From assembly GCF_004342225.1 (NCBI RefSeq), contig NZ_SMAR01000006.1, positions 101,252-165,251 of the forward strand: DNA of 64,000 nucleotides, read 5' to 3'. The notes beneath the pieces are model-generated. The model was not told where the DNA came from. It ran no database searches and saw only the letters and a program-made list of their open reading frames with translations. The position numbers and the translations under genes are program-made. The first letter of the stretch is position 1. Every line of letters begins with the position of its first letter. The DNA comes from Martelella mediterranea. GTDB taxonomy: Bacteria; Pseudomonadota; Alphaproteobacteria; Rhizobiales; Rhizobiaceae. Shown piece by piece: positions 28,416-36,860 of the stretch.

Positions 28416-28428
28416 TGCACAGAGGCCC
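28391..28428 (-). repeat. Right terminal inverted repeat of the Tn3 transposon
   Basis: The reverse complement starts GGGCCTCTGTGC and ends GGGACATAGATTCACGGTAG. The tnpA reading frame ends inside it (28413-28415), as usual for Tn3 elements. Immediately outside, virB10 coding sequence is cut. Confidence 0.87.
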
Positions 28429-28665
28429 GATGGCGCCGAACCCGTCGCCTTCGTTCTGGAACACGTCCGGCGTGGCCGTGGGAAGGACTTCCTCTTCCTC
28501 GGGTTGGGACATGAGATAGAGCAACGCACCGCCCGCGCCGATCACGAGGACGACGACCAAAGCGAGCAGCGGTGAGCGCCGTGGGGCAGGGGGCGAACCA
28601 GCGCCCTTGCCTTGTTCTAGAGCAGCGAGGCGTTTGTCGAGGTCTGCGTTTCCAGTATCGCTCAT
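28429..28665 (-). pseudogene. virB10: virB10, N-terminal fragment cut by the Tn3 transposon
   Basis: About 79 residues remain: a cytoplasmic coil (DLDKRLAALEQGKG), the single membrane helix (SPLLALVVVLVIGAGGALLYLM), and the start of the Pro/Glu periplasmic linker, ending at DGFGAI. VirB10 links the inner and outer membranes in type IV secretion. The beta-barrel domain is missing. The start at 28665 overlaps the virB9 stop by 4 bases. Confidence 0.8.
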
Positions 28666-29357
28666 GAGCCTACCCCCGCAGGTGGGGTGGCCTCGATGCA
28701 GACCACCTCCTCCCCGATCCGCAGCACCCATTGTCGGTTCACGCCTGAAACCCGGATCACGCTGTCCTCGGTGGCTTGCGTGTTGACCGTGCGCTCACGG
28801 CCATTGGCGTAGCGGAAGATCGCAGGCACCGGCGCGTTCCGCGGAAATTCGAAATACGTAAACGTCCCGTCATCCCAGACACGGGTGGGGGTGAACTCGG
28901 TCCGCGCGCTGGCACCGTAATTATAGTTCGGCGCTTGGGCCGCGATGGCACGTGTGGGCCGCGTATTGTCTTCGGGGTAGCGGAACTGGACCACGTAAAA
29001 GGTCGGACTGCGGGTCTCCTCGACGTTGAAGTAATAACTGCGCCTGTTCGTGTAGACGGTCACATTGGTATGCACCCCGCGCGCCACCGGCTTGATCGCG
29101 AAGGCCTGACCCCCGGGTACGCCGTCGATCTCGAAGCCTTCCGTGTCGCCCGCAATGATCGAGCGGATGCTCTCGCCTTCCCCGAACTCGACCGTGGTCA
29201 CATGGGTGAGCGACACGCTGAGCCGGTAGACCTGACCTTCTTGATATGTTGCCAGCCGCACCCGATTGTCATTGGGCCCGCCACGCGGGATGGCTTCGGC
29301 GAAAGCAAGGCCGGGCAACAGGGCAATCAGCAATATCAAAAGTCGAGCAGGGAACAA
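28662..29357 (-). CDS. virB9: Type IV secretion protein VirB9
   Basis: A 231-residue protein with a signal peptide ending GLAFA-EAI. The N-terminal domain (RVRLATYQEGQVYRLSVSL, then VEFGEGESI) and the C-terminal domain (PTRVWDDGTFTYFEFP, ending in NRQWVLRIGEEVVCIE) are characteristic of VirB9/TraO, which forms the outer-membrane ring with VirB7 and VirB10. Length is slightly short but both domains are present. It is in tandem with virB8 (2-base gap) and virB10. Confidence 0.9.
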   Translation of the reverse strand: MFPARLLILLIALLPGLAFAEAIPRGGPNDNRVRLATYQEGQVYRLSVSLTHVTTVEFGEGESIRSIIAGDTEGFEIDGVPGGQAFAIKPVARGVHTNVTVYTNRRSYYFNVEETRSPTFYVVQFRYPEDNTRPTRAIAAQAPNYNYGASARTEFTPTRVWDDGTFTYFEFPRNAPVPAIFRYANGRERTVNTQATEDSVIRVSGVNRQWVLRIGEEVVCIEATPPAGVGS

Positions 29358-29359
29358 AT

Positions 29360-30013
29360 TCAGTTCTCCAATCTATCGGAGCGGATGGAATATTCGAGGA
29401 CCGTGAAGCCGAAGGGGTTGGTCCAGACCTCATCGATGGAGCGGCGGGTCTCGGGGCGGAACTCGAAGAGAAGCGTGGCGGTGAAGAGGCCTGTCTGGAC
29501 GCCATTGATGGAGGTCAGGCGCTTGCGCAGGCGGACGGTGGCGCGGTTGGTGCCGATCCGGTTGATGCTGAGGATTTCCACATCGAGCCGGGCATTGGGG
29601 CCATAGACCGTCGGCGGATAATTCTCGTTGGCGCTGTTCCAGATCTGGCGCAGCCCGCTCTCGGCAGCCCCGTCAGAGCGACGCAGTACGCTTCGGATGC
29701 GCAGATCATTGTCGAGCTGGTTATAGACCTCGCGGTCGGTCACGTAGCGGAAGACCTCCGCCTCGATGATCGCCTGGTTGGCGGTCACCGAGGAGGCGCC
29801 CACCGAGGCTTCGGGGAGTGCAAAGCCGGTGGCGGGATCATAGGGCACGACCACAGGCGGCGGATCGACATCGAGGATCGCGACAGCCGCCGCGCTCAGG
29901 CATCCGAGAATGCCGAAGATGAGCCCGATGAGCCCAAGGCGCTGCCAGAGCCGTTCGCGGCGCAAGGCGCCGTAGACCAGTTCTTCTTCGATGATTTCTT
30001 GTTCACTCGCCAC
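29360..30013 (-). CDS. virB8: Type IV secretion protein VirB8
   Basis: A 217-residue protein: a short cytoplasmic N-terminus, one membrane helix (LIGLIFGILGCLSAAAVAIL), and a periplasmic NTF2-like domain with ITANQ-like ASSVTANQAIIEAEVFRYV, DREVYNQLDND and NPFGFTVLEYSI. VirB8 is the inner-membrane assembly factor of the conjugation channel. The gene looks intact. Confidence 0.9.
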   Translation of the reverse strand: MASEQEIIEEELVYGALRRERLWQRLGLIGLIFGILGCLSAAAVAILDVDPPPVVVPYDPATGFALPEASVGASSVTANQAIIEAEVFRYVTDREVYNQLDNDLRIRSVLRRSDGAAESGLRQIWNSANENYPPTVYGPNARLDVEILSINRIGTNRATVRLRKRLTSINGVQTGLFTATLLFEFRPETRRSIDEVWTNPFGFTVLEYSIRSDRLEN

Positions 30014-30029
30014 CTGTCACAACCCTTGA

Positions 30030-30842
30030 TCAGTCTGCCCGCAGGTCCGGCAGCGTGAAGTCCATAAACCGCTGCTCCTCGGCGATGGTTGCGGCATCGA
30101 TCACGCCGCCTGTGCCGTCGCCCACGGTCTGCACCGCTTCGAGCTGCCACATGGCCACGAGCGCGATCGCCAGTTCCGCCGTCACGCGCGTGTTGAGATC
30201 GATGCTTTCCTTCAGTTCATCCATGTCATCGATCAGCCCGACCAGCCTGTCGACGCGTTCCAGCGATTGGCCTGCGTCTTCATAACTGTTCTGGGCAGCT
30301 GCCGAGACGAGCGCGCCGGTCGTCGCTTGCGTCGCCACACGATTGGCCCCGGGATTTCCGCTGGTGGCCATTTCCGAGAGCGTGTCCTCGTCGAAGCCGA
30401 GATCGGCCAGCACCCGGTCCATCTGGGTTTCAATCTCGCCTGCGCCGGACCCGGAAAGTCCGGAGAAATCGCCCGTCTTGATGGCCTCAATCGTCGCAAG
30501 GATGTCGCCGAATTCCTGATCGAGCAGTCCGTTCAGCTCGTCTTCCATTTCCGTGCGGATGATCTCCGGCAGTTCGGCAAGACGGGTGAGCGCCTCATAG
30601 GTTCGTTGCAGCTCCGCGAGTTGATCCGTGAGTGTGGCAAGCTGTTCGCGGAGCTGCGTCAGCTGCTCGTTTTGCAGGATCTCGTCTTCGACCATCTGCC
30701 GGAGCTGCTGGATGTTTTGCGCGATGTTCTGGGTATCGACGACGGGCACGCCTTGCGCGAGGGCAGGGGATAGGGCGCCAAGATGCAGACCAACCCCAAG
30801 TGTCGTGGCCAAAGCTGTCCTCAAGAGCAGATGTCCCATCAT
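30030..30842 (-). CDS. virB5: VirB5-like type IV secretion protein
   Basis: A 270-residue protein with a signal peptide ending PALAQ-GVP. It has a long coiled coil (QNIQQLRQMVEDEILQNEQL, then LREQLATLTDQLAELQRTYE) typical of VirB5/TrbJ minor pilins. The last 70 residues (LNTRVTAELAIAL...FMDFTLPDLRAD) resemble the C-terminal tail of the neighbouring transglycosylase. It overlaps the transglycosylase stop by 4 bases. Confidence 0.78.
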   Translation of the reverse strand: MMGHLLLRTALATTLGVGLHLGALSPALAQGVPVVDTQNIAQNIQQLRQMVEDEILQNEQLTQLREQLATLTDQLAELQRTYEALTRLAELPEIIRTEMEDELNGLLDQEFGDILATIEAIKTGDFSGLSGSGAGEIETQMDRVLADLGFDEDTLSEMATSGNPGANRVATQATTGALVSAAAQNSYEDAGQSLERVDRLVGLIDDMDELKESIDLNTRVTAELAIALVAMWQLEAVQTVGDGTGGVIDAATIAEEQRFMDFTLPDLRAD

Positions 30843-31993
30843 TCAATCTCCCTGATCGTAAAATCCATGAACGCGCCCTCGGCCATGCGGGCGCTGGCCT
30901 GGGCCAGTTCCTCGGCGGAGAGGGCGCGGGTCCGCGCCGCCTTAAGCCGGATGCGAGCGGCGACGAGACGCACGAGTTCGGCCCGGGCATAGGTGTTGAG
31001 CGCGACGCTTTCCTGCACATCCTCTGTCTCGGAAATCCGCTCGACGATGTCTGCAATACGCAGGGCGGCCTGTCGGATTGCGGCGGGCGCGTTGTTGCCA
31101 TAATAGGCCGCGCCATGCCCGGTGATCGAGAGGTTGGCATTGGCCAGAAGCGCGGGGTCGATCGTGCCGAGCGCCTCGATCCCGCCGATGCGGCTTAGGT
31201 AGAGATTGTAGCGTTCAGGAATGACCTGGACGTAGTGCTGGGTCTCGGCAAAGGGCGGGACACCGCCATATTCAAAGACCCGGCCGGGGCCGGCATTATA
31301 GGCCGCGAGCGCGTTGATGATATTGCCGTCGAAGGTGTTCAGTTGCGTTGCGAGATAGCGCGCGCCGCCATGCACCTGCAGGTAAGGGCTGTCATAGTAT
31401 TCCGGGTTGATGCCGAGATCGCTGGCGGTCCCGGGCATGATCTGGGTGAGACCGAAGGCCCCGACAGGCGAGCGCGCACCGATGGTGAAGCGGCTTTCCT
31501 GCCAGATGAGCGCCTGCAACAACGCGCGCCATTGAACCGGGGAGAGACCCGCACGGCCCACGCCCGCAAAGCCGCTGGTCTCCTGAGCCACGCGGATGAT
31601 GAGATGCTCGATGTTTTCCGCCGCATCCCCGAACATCCGCGCGCCGCCGGGATTGGGATCAATGTCACCCGTGCCATAGACCGCCTCGACAGAGCGGGCT
31701 GGATCGCCACTGCCGCTTTCCAAGCCCGAGACCATCACCGGCAGTCCCTGACCGCCGAAGCTTGTCTGGGCATCGAGGATGCGCTGGAGTGTGGCCAATT
31801 GCTCGCGTTCGATCTCGGCAATGAGTTCGCGCACCGAAAGCTTGTCCGCCTGGATCGCAAGGTCGGTCTCGCGGTCGCCGGTCTCGACGATATCGCGCGC
31901 GGTCAGCCCGCTGTCATTGGTCGGCACACCTTGGGCGAAGCCGAGACCGGGCAGCAGGCAAAGCGCCAGGATATGGGGCAGCCTAGACTTCAA
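30839..31993 (-). CDS. virB1: VirB1-like lytic transglycosylase with an extra C-terminal tail
   Basis: A 384-residue protein with a signal peptide ending GLGFA-QGV. The SLT domain lies at about residues 150-285: catalytic Glu in LIWQESRF, then SPVGAFGLTQIMPGTASDLG and ALAAYNAGPGRV. It cuts peptidoglycan so that the secretion apparatus can cross the wall. N-terminal to it is about 140 residues of unknown function; the C-terminal 90 residues end FMDFTIREIE, closely resembling the end of VirB5. VirB1 proteins are usually shorter, so both extensions are notable. Confidence 0.85.
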   Translation of the reverse strand: MKSRLPHILALCLLPGLGFAQGVPTNDSGLTARDIVETGDRETDLAIQADKLSVRELIAEIEREQLATLQRILDAQTSFGGQGLPVMVSGLESGSGDPARSVEAVYGTGDIDPNPGGARMFGDAAENIEHLIIRVAQETSGFAGVGRAGLSPVQWRALLQALIWQESRFTIGARSPVGAFGLTQIMPGTASDLGINPEYYDSPYLQVHGGARYLATQLNTFDGNIINALAAYNAGPGRVFEYGGVPPFAETQHYVQVIPERYNLYLSRIGGIEALGTIDPALLANANLSITGHGAAYYGNNAPAAIRQAALRIADIVERISETEDVQESVALNTYARAELVRLVAARIRLKAARTRALSAEELAQASARMAEGAFMDFTIREIE

Positions 31994-32150
31994 TGTCGGC
32001 CTCCGGCGCGCCGAGGGGCGTGAAGCTGCAATCTGGCGCGACGGGGGCCGTCGAGGCCAGGAAGGTGAAGCAATTGGCGTGCGGCTCCTGGTACTGGGCG
32101 CAGGAGGCCAGCGCGCCGAGCGACGTCACAGCTAGAAGAATACGAATCAT
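31983..32150 (-). CDS. Small lipoprotein, VirB7-like
   Basis: A 55-residue lipoprotein, MIRILLAVTSLGALASCAQ, with a lipobox at ALASC. The mature part has two more cysteines (ANCFTFL; PDCSFTPLG). The ATG overlaps the virB4 stop (ATGA), and its end overlaps the transglycosylase start. Its size, lipobox and place in the virB operon fit VirB7, which stabilises VirB9. Assignment rests mainly on context. Confidence 0.65.
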   Translation of the reverse strand: MIRILLAVTSLGALASCAQYQEPHANCFTFLASTAPVAPDCSFTPLGAPEADIEV

Positions 32151-34168
32151 GAAAGCCTCCAAAAGTCTTGGCGGTCGCGGTAATCGGCGCCCACGAGCGC
32201 CTCGCCTTTTTCCATGCCGCCGAGGATGGTGAGATTGGGCCCGAGGGCGCTTAGATCGGCATCAATGACGATCGAGCCCTGGTCGTCGCGGATGAGGGCC
32301 AAGCGGCTGTCGCTGCCGGTGTTGAGAAGCACATCGAGTTCCTTCTCATAGAGGTTCAGCATCGCGTAGTCGGCCGCATGGGCGCGGATGTTCGGAAGCA
32401 GGATTTGCGTCGGCACGGCCTCGACGATGGTCTTGCCGGTCCGGGTGCGCTCGAGCTGGCTGGCGTATTGCGTCATCATCACCGCGCCGGTGTTCTGCTT
32501 GCGCGCGGTCACAAGCCAGTTCGACAGCCGCTCGGCGAAATACGCGTTGTCGAGCGCCTTCCAGGCCTCGTCGATCACGATGATGGTGGGGCGGCGGTCC
32601 TCGATCTCGCGCTCGACCCGGCGGAAGAGATAGGAGAGGACCGCCATCCGCTCCTTCTCGGCCTCGCTGTCGAGAATGCCGGTGAGATCGAAGCCGACCA
32701 CATCCCCCTCGAGTGAGAAGGTGTCTTCCAGAGTCGGCCCGAAGATCCAGCCGTAGCGGCCCTCTTCGGTCCACTCGATCAGGCGCTGGTGCAGATCGCC
32801 GCCATCATCGGTGGGCACAAAAAGAGATGCGAAGTCGCGCCAGTTTCGCAAGGCTGGGTTCGTGGCCTGCGCATTCTGGCGCACGACCTCTTGGATGCGG
32901 TTGGTCTGTGCCGGGGTCAGCGGCTTGTCGGCGCGGTGAAGGAGCGTTGCGAGCCAATCCGAAAGCCAGGCGGTGCCGCGCGCATCTGTCTCGGTCCAAA
33001 GCGGGTTGAGGCCTGTGGGCTGCCCGGCCTTTAATGACGCATAGCGCCCGCCATTGGCGCGGACCGCCATCTCCATACCGAGACGGTAATCGAAGACGAA
33101 GATCCGCGCCCCTGCTCGACGGGCTTGCGTCATGAGGAATGCGGAAAGCACCGATTTGCCCGACCCGGGCCGGCCCATGATCAGGGTATGCCCGCTGGTC
33201 GGTTCTTTGTCGGGCGATCCCTGCTCGTGATAGGAAAACCGGTAGGCGCTTTGTTCGGGCGTGGGCAGGTAGGTGATGACGCGGCCCCAAGGGGTTTTCT
33301 GAGCAGACTTGCCAAGCTGTGTCCGGTGAAATGCCGCGAAATCCGCGAAGTTGCGATTGGTGATCGCACTGGCGCGCACGCGCTTGGGCTGGTTGCCAGG
33401 ATGCTGGCTGAGGTAATGCGCTTTGGCCGCAATCCTCTCACCGATCATCTTCACCCCTTCCGCGGCGGCGGCATTCACGATCTCGGCGCTCAGCGTCTGC
33501 AATTCGTCCAGCGTGTCGCAGAAGAGCGTCACGACCATATGGTGCTCGCCGAAGCTCTGGCGCTTGGCCTCGAGATCATCGGCGGCGATGTCGAGCGCTT
33601 CCATGAGCGACAGGGCCGCGTCCTGGGAAGCCTGCATCTGGCGCTTTTGCCGCTTGATACGCCCCGCCATGAGGTTCGAATTGATCGGCGTGAAAGAATG
33701 CGTGACGATCATGTCGACCGGCAGGTTCAGCATGTCGAACATCGTGCAGGTCGTGGCCTCGGAATATTCCCCGATGGTGAAGCTCTTGCCGTAGCGATGT
33801 CCCACGACGCCTTCAGAGAGCTCGAAGTGATCTCCCTGAAACGTCACGCGAGTATTGGCGACATTGAAAGACAGAAAGCCGTAGGTATTGGCCGGATAGA
33901 GCGGCAGTTCCTGGCCGGTATTGAGCGCCCCCAGAAAGCCGATCAACTCACCGCCCTTAGCCGAAAGCACGCGCGGATTCAGCTCCGTCAGGCCAGACAG
34001 GAACACGTTCACGGCCTCGCCCAATCGGCGAAGGCGCTTTTCGGTCGCTTCCTTGAGGCGATCCGGCGCGCTGCGGTTCAGGAATCGCAGGACGCTTTTT
34101 GGAGGCGGGCGATGGATGATCGTAAGGGTGAGCGTCTTGTCGCGCAGCCCGCTGGTCTCTAGCTTCTT
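32147..34168 (-). pseudogene. virB4: virB4 ATPase, N-terminus removed by the ISL3 element
   Basis: About 670 residues remain of a roughly 790-residue conjugation ATPase. The open frame enters from the ISL3 boundary with SGLRDKTLTLTIIHRPPPKS. Walker A is GRPGSGKS; Walker B is in IIVIDEAWKALD; DIR-type motifs follow (TRKQNTGAVMMTQYASQL). VirB4 powers pilus assembly and substrate transfer. An internal ATG at 34024 could give a truncated ATPase, but the N-terminal VirB3/VirB8-interacting part is gone. Confidence 0.85.
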
Positions 34169-35856
34169 GGCTCTGCCTCAATCTGTGTGGCAGAACGGTA
34201 GCATTCTCGCCCGCAACAATTCTGGACCAGCCCGGCCGTACATGGCGCGTTTGAGGGTTTTCAGGCGGTTGATCTGACCTTCCGCCTGGCCGTTGCTCCA
34301 AGGCATCTCGATTGCGTTTTTGACCGCATCGAAGTCCCGGTTCAAGGTGCGGGCGAAGCGCATGATGGGCGCCAGGTTGGTTTCGATCGCGTCGTCGATC
34401 CATGCAGGGAGCGGGTCTGCTTGGCGGCCACGCATGATACCGTTGAACCGCATGGCGAGGCTGCGCATCGTTGCGAAGGCGGGAGAGCCGGTCTTGAGCG
34501 TGTCGACTTTCCGCGCCTGATCCGGGGTGAACTTTCCGCGCGGCTTGATGCACAGCGCGGCCGCGATGACCGGGGAGATCGCGTGCCCAGTTTCCGGGTC
34601 TCGGACTGGCTTAAGGATTTCGTGCTCTACCTTGGGGTCGCTCGCTTGCTGTTCGGCTCTGCGCCAACCCGCCAGCAGCCGCTGCAAATGCGACTGACTC
34701 CCCTCGTAACCACGCTCTTGGATCATATGGAACAGGGCGCTGCCAGTTCGAATGCCCTCCTTCCAGCTTTGGCTCAGGAACTCTTCAAAGTACCACGGCG
34801 AAGTTGGTTTCAAAGCGGCCCGCCTGCGGTCCGGTGGTGTTTCGAACTGCAGCCATTTCGCGATGCTACGACGCGGGAACCCTGTTCGTCGCCCGATCTC
34901 GCTGCAGGAAAGCCCTTGATTTCGGAGTGCATGAATGGTGGCGAAAATCTCTTCCCGAGACGTCCTGTGCGCAAGGCGTGACTTCAGAAGGTTGCCGGCG
35001 GCGGTGATGTTGTCGGCGTCGGACAGCAGCGCCCTGCCGGTCGCACGGCCATGAAGGTTCATTTGCTCCTCTATGGCCTGCCGCAGGTTTTGTACGATAT
35101 GGAACCGGTCAGCGACTTGCTTCGCCTGCGGTGCCCCTTGCCGTGCGGCCTGGGCGTAAAGACCGCAGCGATCTCTACTGATCACTTCCACCTCGGGATG
35201 TCGCTTCAGCCAGTTGGTGCAGGTGACGACATCTCGATCCTCGAGAACATCGATGACCACGCGCCGCTCCAGATCGACAATGATCGTGCCGTAGGTCTGC
35301 GACTTCCGCCAGCTCCAGTCGTCGATCCCGATGACTGTCGGCGGCGCGGCGGTGTCTTGAGCACGCTTCTTCAACTGCCTGAGCACTGTGTCATCGCTGA
35401 TCCCAAGGCCCAAACGGTGCAAGAGCCGCTCGGCCGGCCGCCCGCCGGTCGCATGCCCAAGATGGCTGACAATCCCCCCGACACGCGAGGTGCGCCGCGC
35501 ATAAGGACGCGCAATCGAGGCGATCTGGTCCGAGAACGTCCGACGTGGGCAAGCGGGCGTCAAACATTGCCAACGGCAAACCCAGAGAGCCACCGTAACC
35601 CCGTCTCCATGGGCGGGGTAATCCTGCAGCCGCCGACGCCGCCATCCGTGACGTCGGCGTGAATGCAATCCACAGTCCGGGCAAATGCCGTTTGGTGTCA
35701 GACTGCCCGATACAATCCACCCGCCGGAATCACTTCGCTCGACGCTTTGAACCGAAACTTCGCCCCCGGGCGACCAATGGTGCTTCGAACTCACAATTAT
35801 CCCTCCTGAATTTTCCAGTTTCAGGATAGTTGCGCCACACAAAGTGAGGCAGAGCC
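34169..35856. mobile_element. ISL3-family insertion sequence
   Basis: A 1688-bp element with matching ends: GGCTCTGCCTCA-ATCTGTGTGGC at the left (from 34169) and the reverse complement GGCTCTGCCTCA-CTTTGTGTGGC at the right (ending 35856). Two mismatches fall in the first 23 bases. ISL3 elements normally create 8-bp duplications; here the flanks are AGCTTCTT and GATTAAAG, which do not match, so one side was lost or recombined. Confidence 0.85.
34178..35794 (-). CDS. ISL3-family transposase
   Basis: A 538-residue DDE transposase read from a GTG at 35794 behind AGGAGGG; an open frame continues upstream without a better start. The N-terminal zinc ribbon is CPDCGLHSRRRHGW. Catalytic residues lie in GIDDWSWRK, SRDRCGLYA and GQAEGQINRLKTLKR. 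The stop falls inside the left inverted repeat. The gene looks complete, so the element is probably mobile. Confidence 0.9.
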   Translation of the reverse strand: MSSKHHWSPGGEVSVQSVERSDSGGWIVSGSLTPNGICPDCGLHSRRRHGWRRRRLQDYPAHGDGVTVALWVCRWQCLTPACPRRTFSDQIASIARPYARRTSRVGGIVSHLGHATGGRPAERLLHRLGLGISDDTVLRQLKKRAQDTAAPPTVIGIDDWSWRKSQTYGTIIVDLERRVVIDVLEDRDVVTCTNWLKRHPEVEVISRDRCGLYAQAARQGAPQAKQVADRFHIVQNLRQAIEEQMNLHGRATGRALLSDADNITAAGNLLKSRLAHRTSREEIFATIHALRNQGLSCSEIGRRTGFPRRSIAKWLQFETPPDRRRAALKPTSPWYFEEFLSQSWKEGIRTGSALFHMIQERGYEGSQSHLQRLLAGWRRAEQQASDPKVEHEILKPVRDPETGHAISPVIAAALCIKPRGKFTPDQARKVDTLKTGSPAFATMRSLAMRFNGIMRGRQADPLPAWIDDAIETNLAPIMRFARTLNRDFDAVKNAIEMPWSNGQAEGQINRLKTLKRAMYGRAGPELLRARMLPFCHTD

Positions 35857-36050
35857 GATTAAAGGGCAACGCGACAGCGGGTTTGACATCTGCCCGCCTT
35901 CTGGCGCATAGGGTCGACATCACGCTGTCGGATGGACGACGGGTCGTTGTCGAAGGGTCGACGGCGCTGTCATCGGTTGTCGGCCTCGTGCAGGGTCTGA
36001 TGGCATGATCCCGGTTCCGAGCAATACGCGGGTGTGGCTCGCGGCCTCTC
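35857..36050 (+). pseudogene. IS66-family orfA/orfB junction fragment
   Basis: The frame before 36006 reads ITLSDGRRVVVEGS and ends GLVQGLMA, the tail of an IS66 orfA. The ATG at 36005 overlaps its stop and reads MIPVPSNTRVWLA, the typical start of IS66 orfB. The match ends by about 36050. It is a piece of about 190 bases trapped between the ISL3 right end and the complex-I-like genes. Confidence 0.7.
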
Positions 36051-36419
36051 CCACGGGTGCGGCGGCACGTCGGGGCGCTGGTCGGGGTCGCCCGCGTGCG
36101 CCGCCCGGCGGATCGCCTCTAGCGGGTCGTCCCCAGCCACCGTTTCACCGCGCTCGAACAGACGCGACCCCAGAGGCGACCCCTGCCACCAGACCGTACC
36201 GCGCGGGGCGGGAAGCTGGGCGTGCAGCCGCTCCAGCGCGCGCTTGTGCGCCGGCGCCACCTCTCCGGCCACCAGCAGCACGCGGGCGTGGCGCGGACTG
36301 TCCACCAGCCGCAGGCCGGGCCGGCGGCGCAGCGTCTCGACCCGCGCAAGACCCCGTGCGCCGACGACCGGAAAGACCGGTACCTCGGCCCGGCGCGCCA
36401 GCGCGGTGAGCAGCCTCAT
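36051..36419 (-). pseudogene. Truncated ORF following the nuoA-like gene
   Basis: Starts at the ATG at 36419 that overlaps the nuoA-like stop (ATGA). About 120 residues survive (MRLLTALARRAEVPVF, VVGARGLARVETLRRRPG, PAPRGTVWWQGSPLGSR) before the frame runs into the IS66 fragment. The position after a NuoA-like gene suggests a complex-I-related operon (a NuoB/20-kDa-like protein is possible), but the metal-binding cysteines of NuoB are not present in what remains. The function is unassigned. Confidence 0.4.
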
Positions 36420-36745
36420 TGCCACCGGAACACCCCCTCGCGCCAGCCGTAGAGGATGCCGAGGAACATCCCCATCTCCGCCAGCGCCTTCGCCCCGGTC
36501 TCCACATAGGCCACGGCCTACGGATACATGAACATCATCTCCATCTCGAACGCGATGAAGAGCAGCGTCATCGGATAATAGCGCACATGGAACCGCTGCC
36601 AGGCATGGGCTTCCGGCTGGCCGCCCCCGAGAAAGGCCGCGCGCCCTGGCCATGTCGCTCCGTCCTGCGACCCGATCCGCTGCACCGCGAGCGCAAAGGC
36701 CACGGCGAACAGCACAAGAATGAGTGGCATCGCAATCTCGGTCAT
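36416..36745 (-). pseudogene. nuoA: NADH-quinone oxidoreductase subunit A-like gene with nonsense codon
   Basis: A 109-residue equivalent protein. The ATG at 36745 is preceded by AAGGAGG. Sequence RFHVRYYPMTLLFIAFEMEM is the diagnostic NuoA loop and helix; the third helix is VETGAKALAEMGMFLGILYGW. A TAG at 36518-36520 replaces the conserved Trp after MMFMYP, so translation stops at residue 75. NuoA is a membrane subunit of complex I; this divergent copy probably belonged to an accessory complex-I-like system. Confidence 0.7.
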
Positions 36746-36860
36746 CGTGCTGTCCTCCTTCACATCCCATGCGGCGTTTTTCCCGACGCTTTACCACCCT
36801 TTTCGCGAAGGATCATATCCTGCTGCAATCGCGCCTGCCTGCGCCAACCCGAAGCAACGC

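Larger units (their letters stand above)
16358..28428. mobile_element. Tn3-family transposon carrying heavy-metal and thiol-redox genes
   Basis: A 12-kb element bounded by 38-bp inverted repeats (16358-16395 and 28391-28428). It contains a serine resolvase, a divergent Tn3 transposase (frameshifted), a MerR regulator, a dsbB-dsbA pair and a seven-gene minus-strand operon headed by a Cd/Zn/Pb-type P-ATPase. The left flank lies in an IS6 transposase and the right flank in virB10. No matching 5-bp target duplication is seen (CCTGA against GATGG), so one flank has been replaced by recombination or deletion after insertion. Confidence 0.85.

Noticed and set aside
28776..30058. Long plus-strand open frames opposite virB8 and virB9
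   Set aside because: Antisense shadows of GC-rich genes: they have no domain pattern, and the minus-strand frames have VirB8/VirB9 motifs and coupled starts.
34161..35864. 8-bp target duplication of the ISL3 element
   Set aside because: Flanking octamers AGCTTCTT and GATTAAAG do not match.
36005..36409. A plus-strand 134-residue protein starting MIPVPSNTRVWLA
   Set aside because: Only the first ~14 residues match IS66 orfB; the remainder is a Pro/Ala/Arg-rich shadow of the minus-strand ORF.
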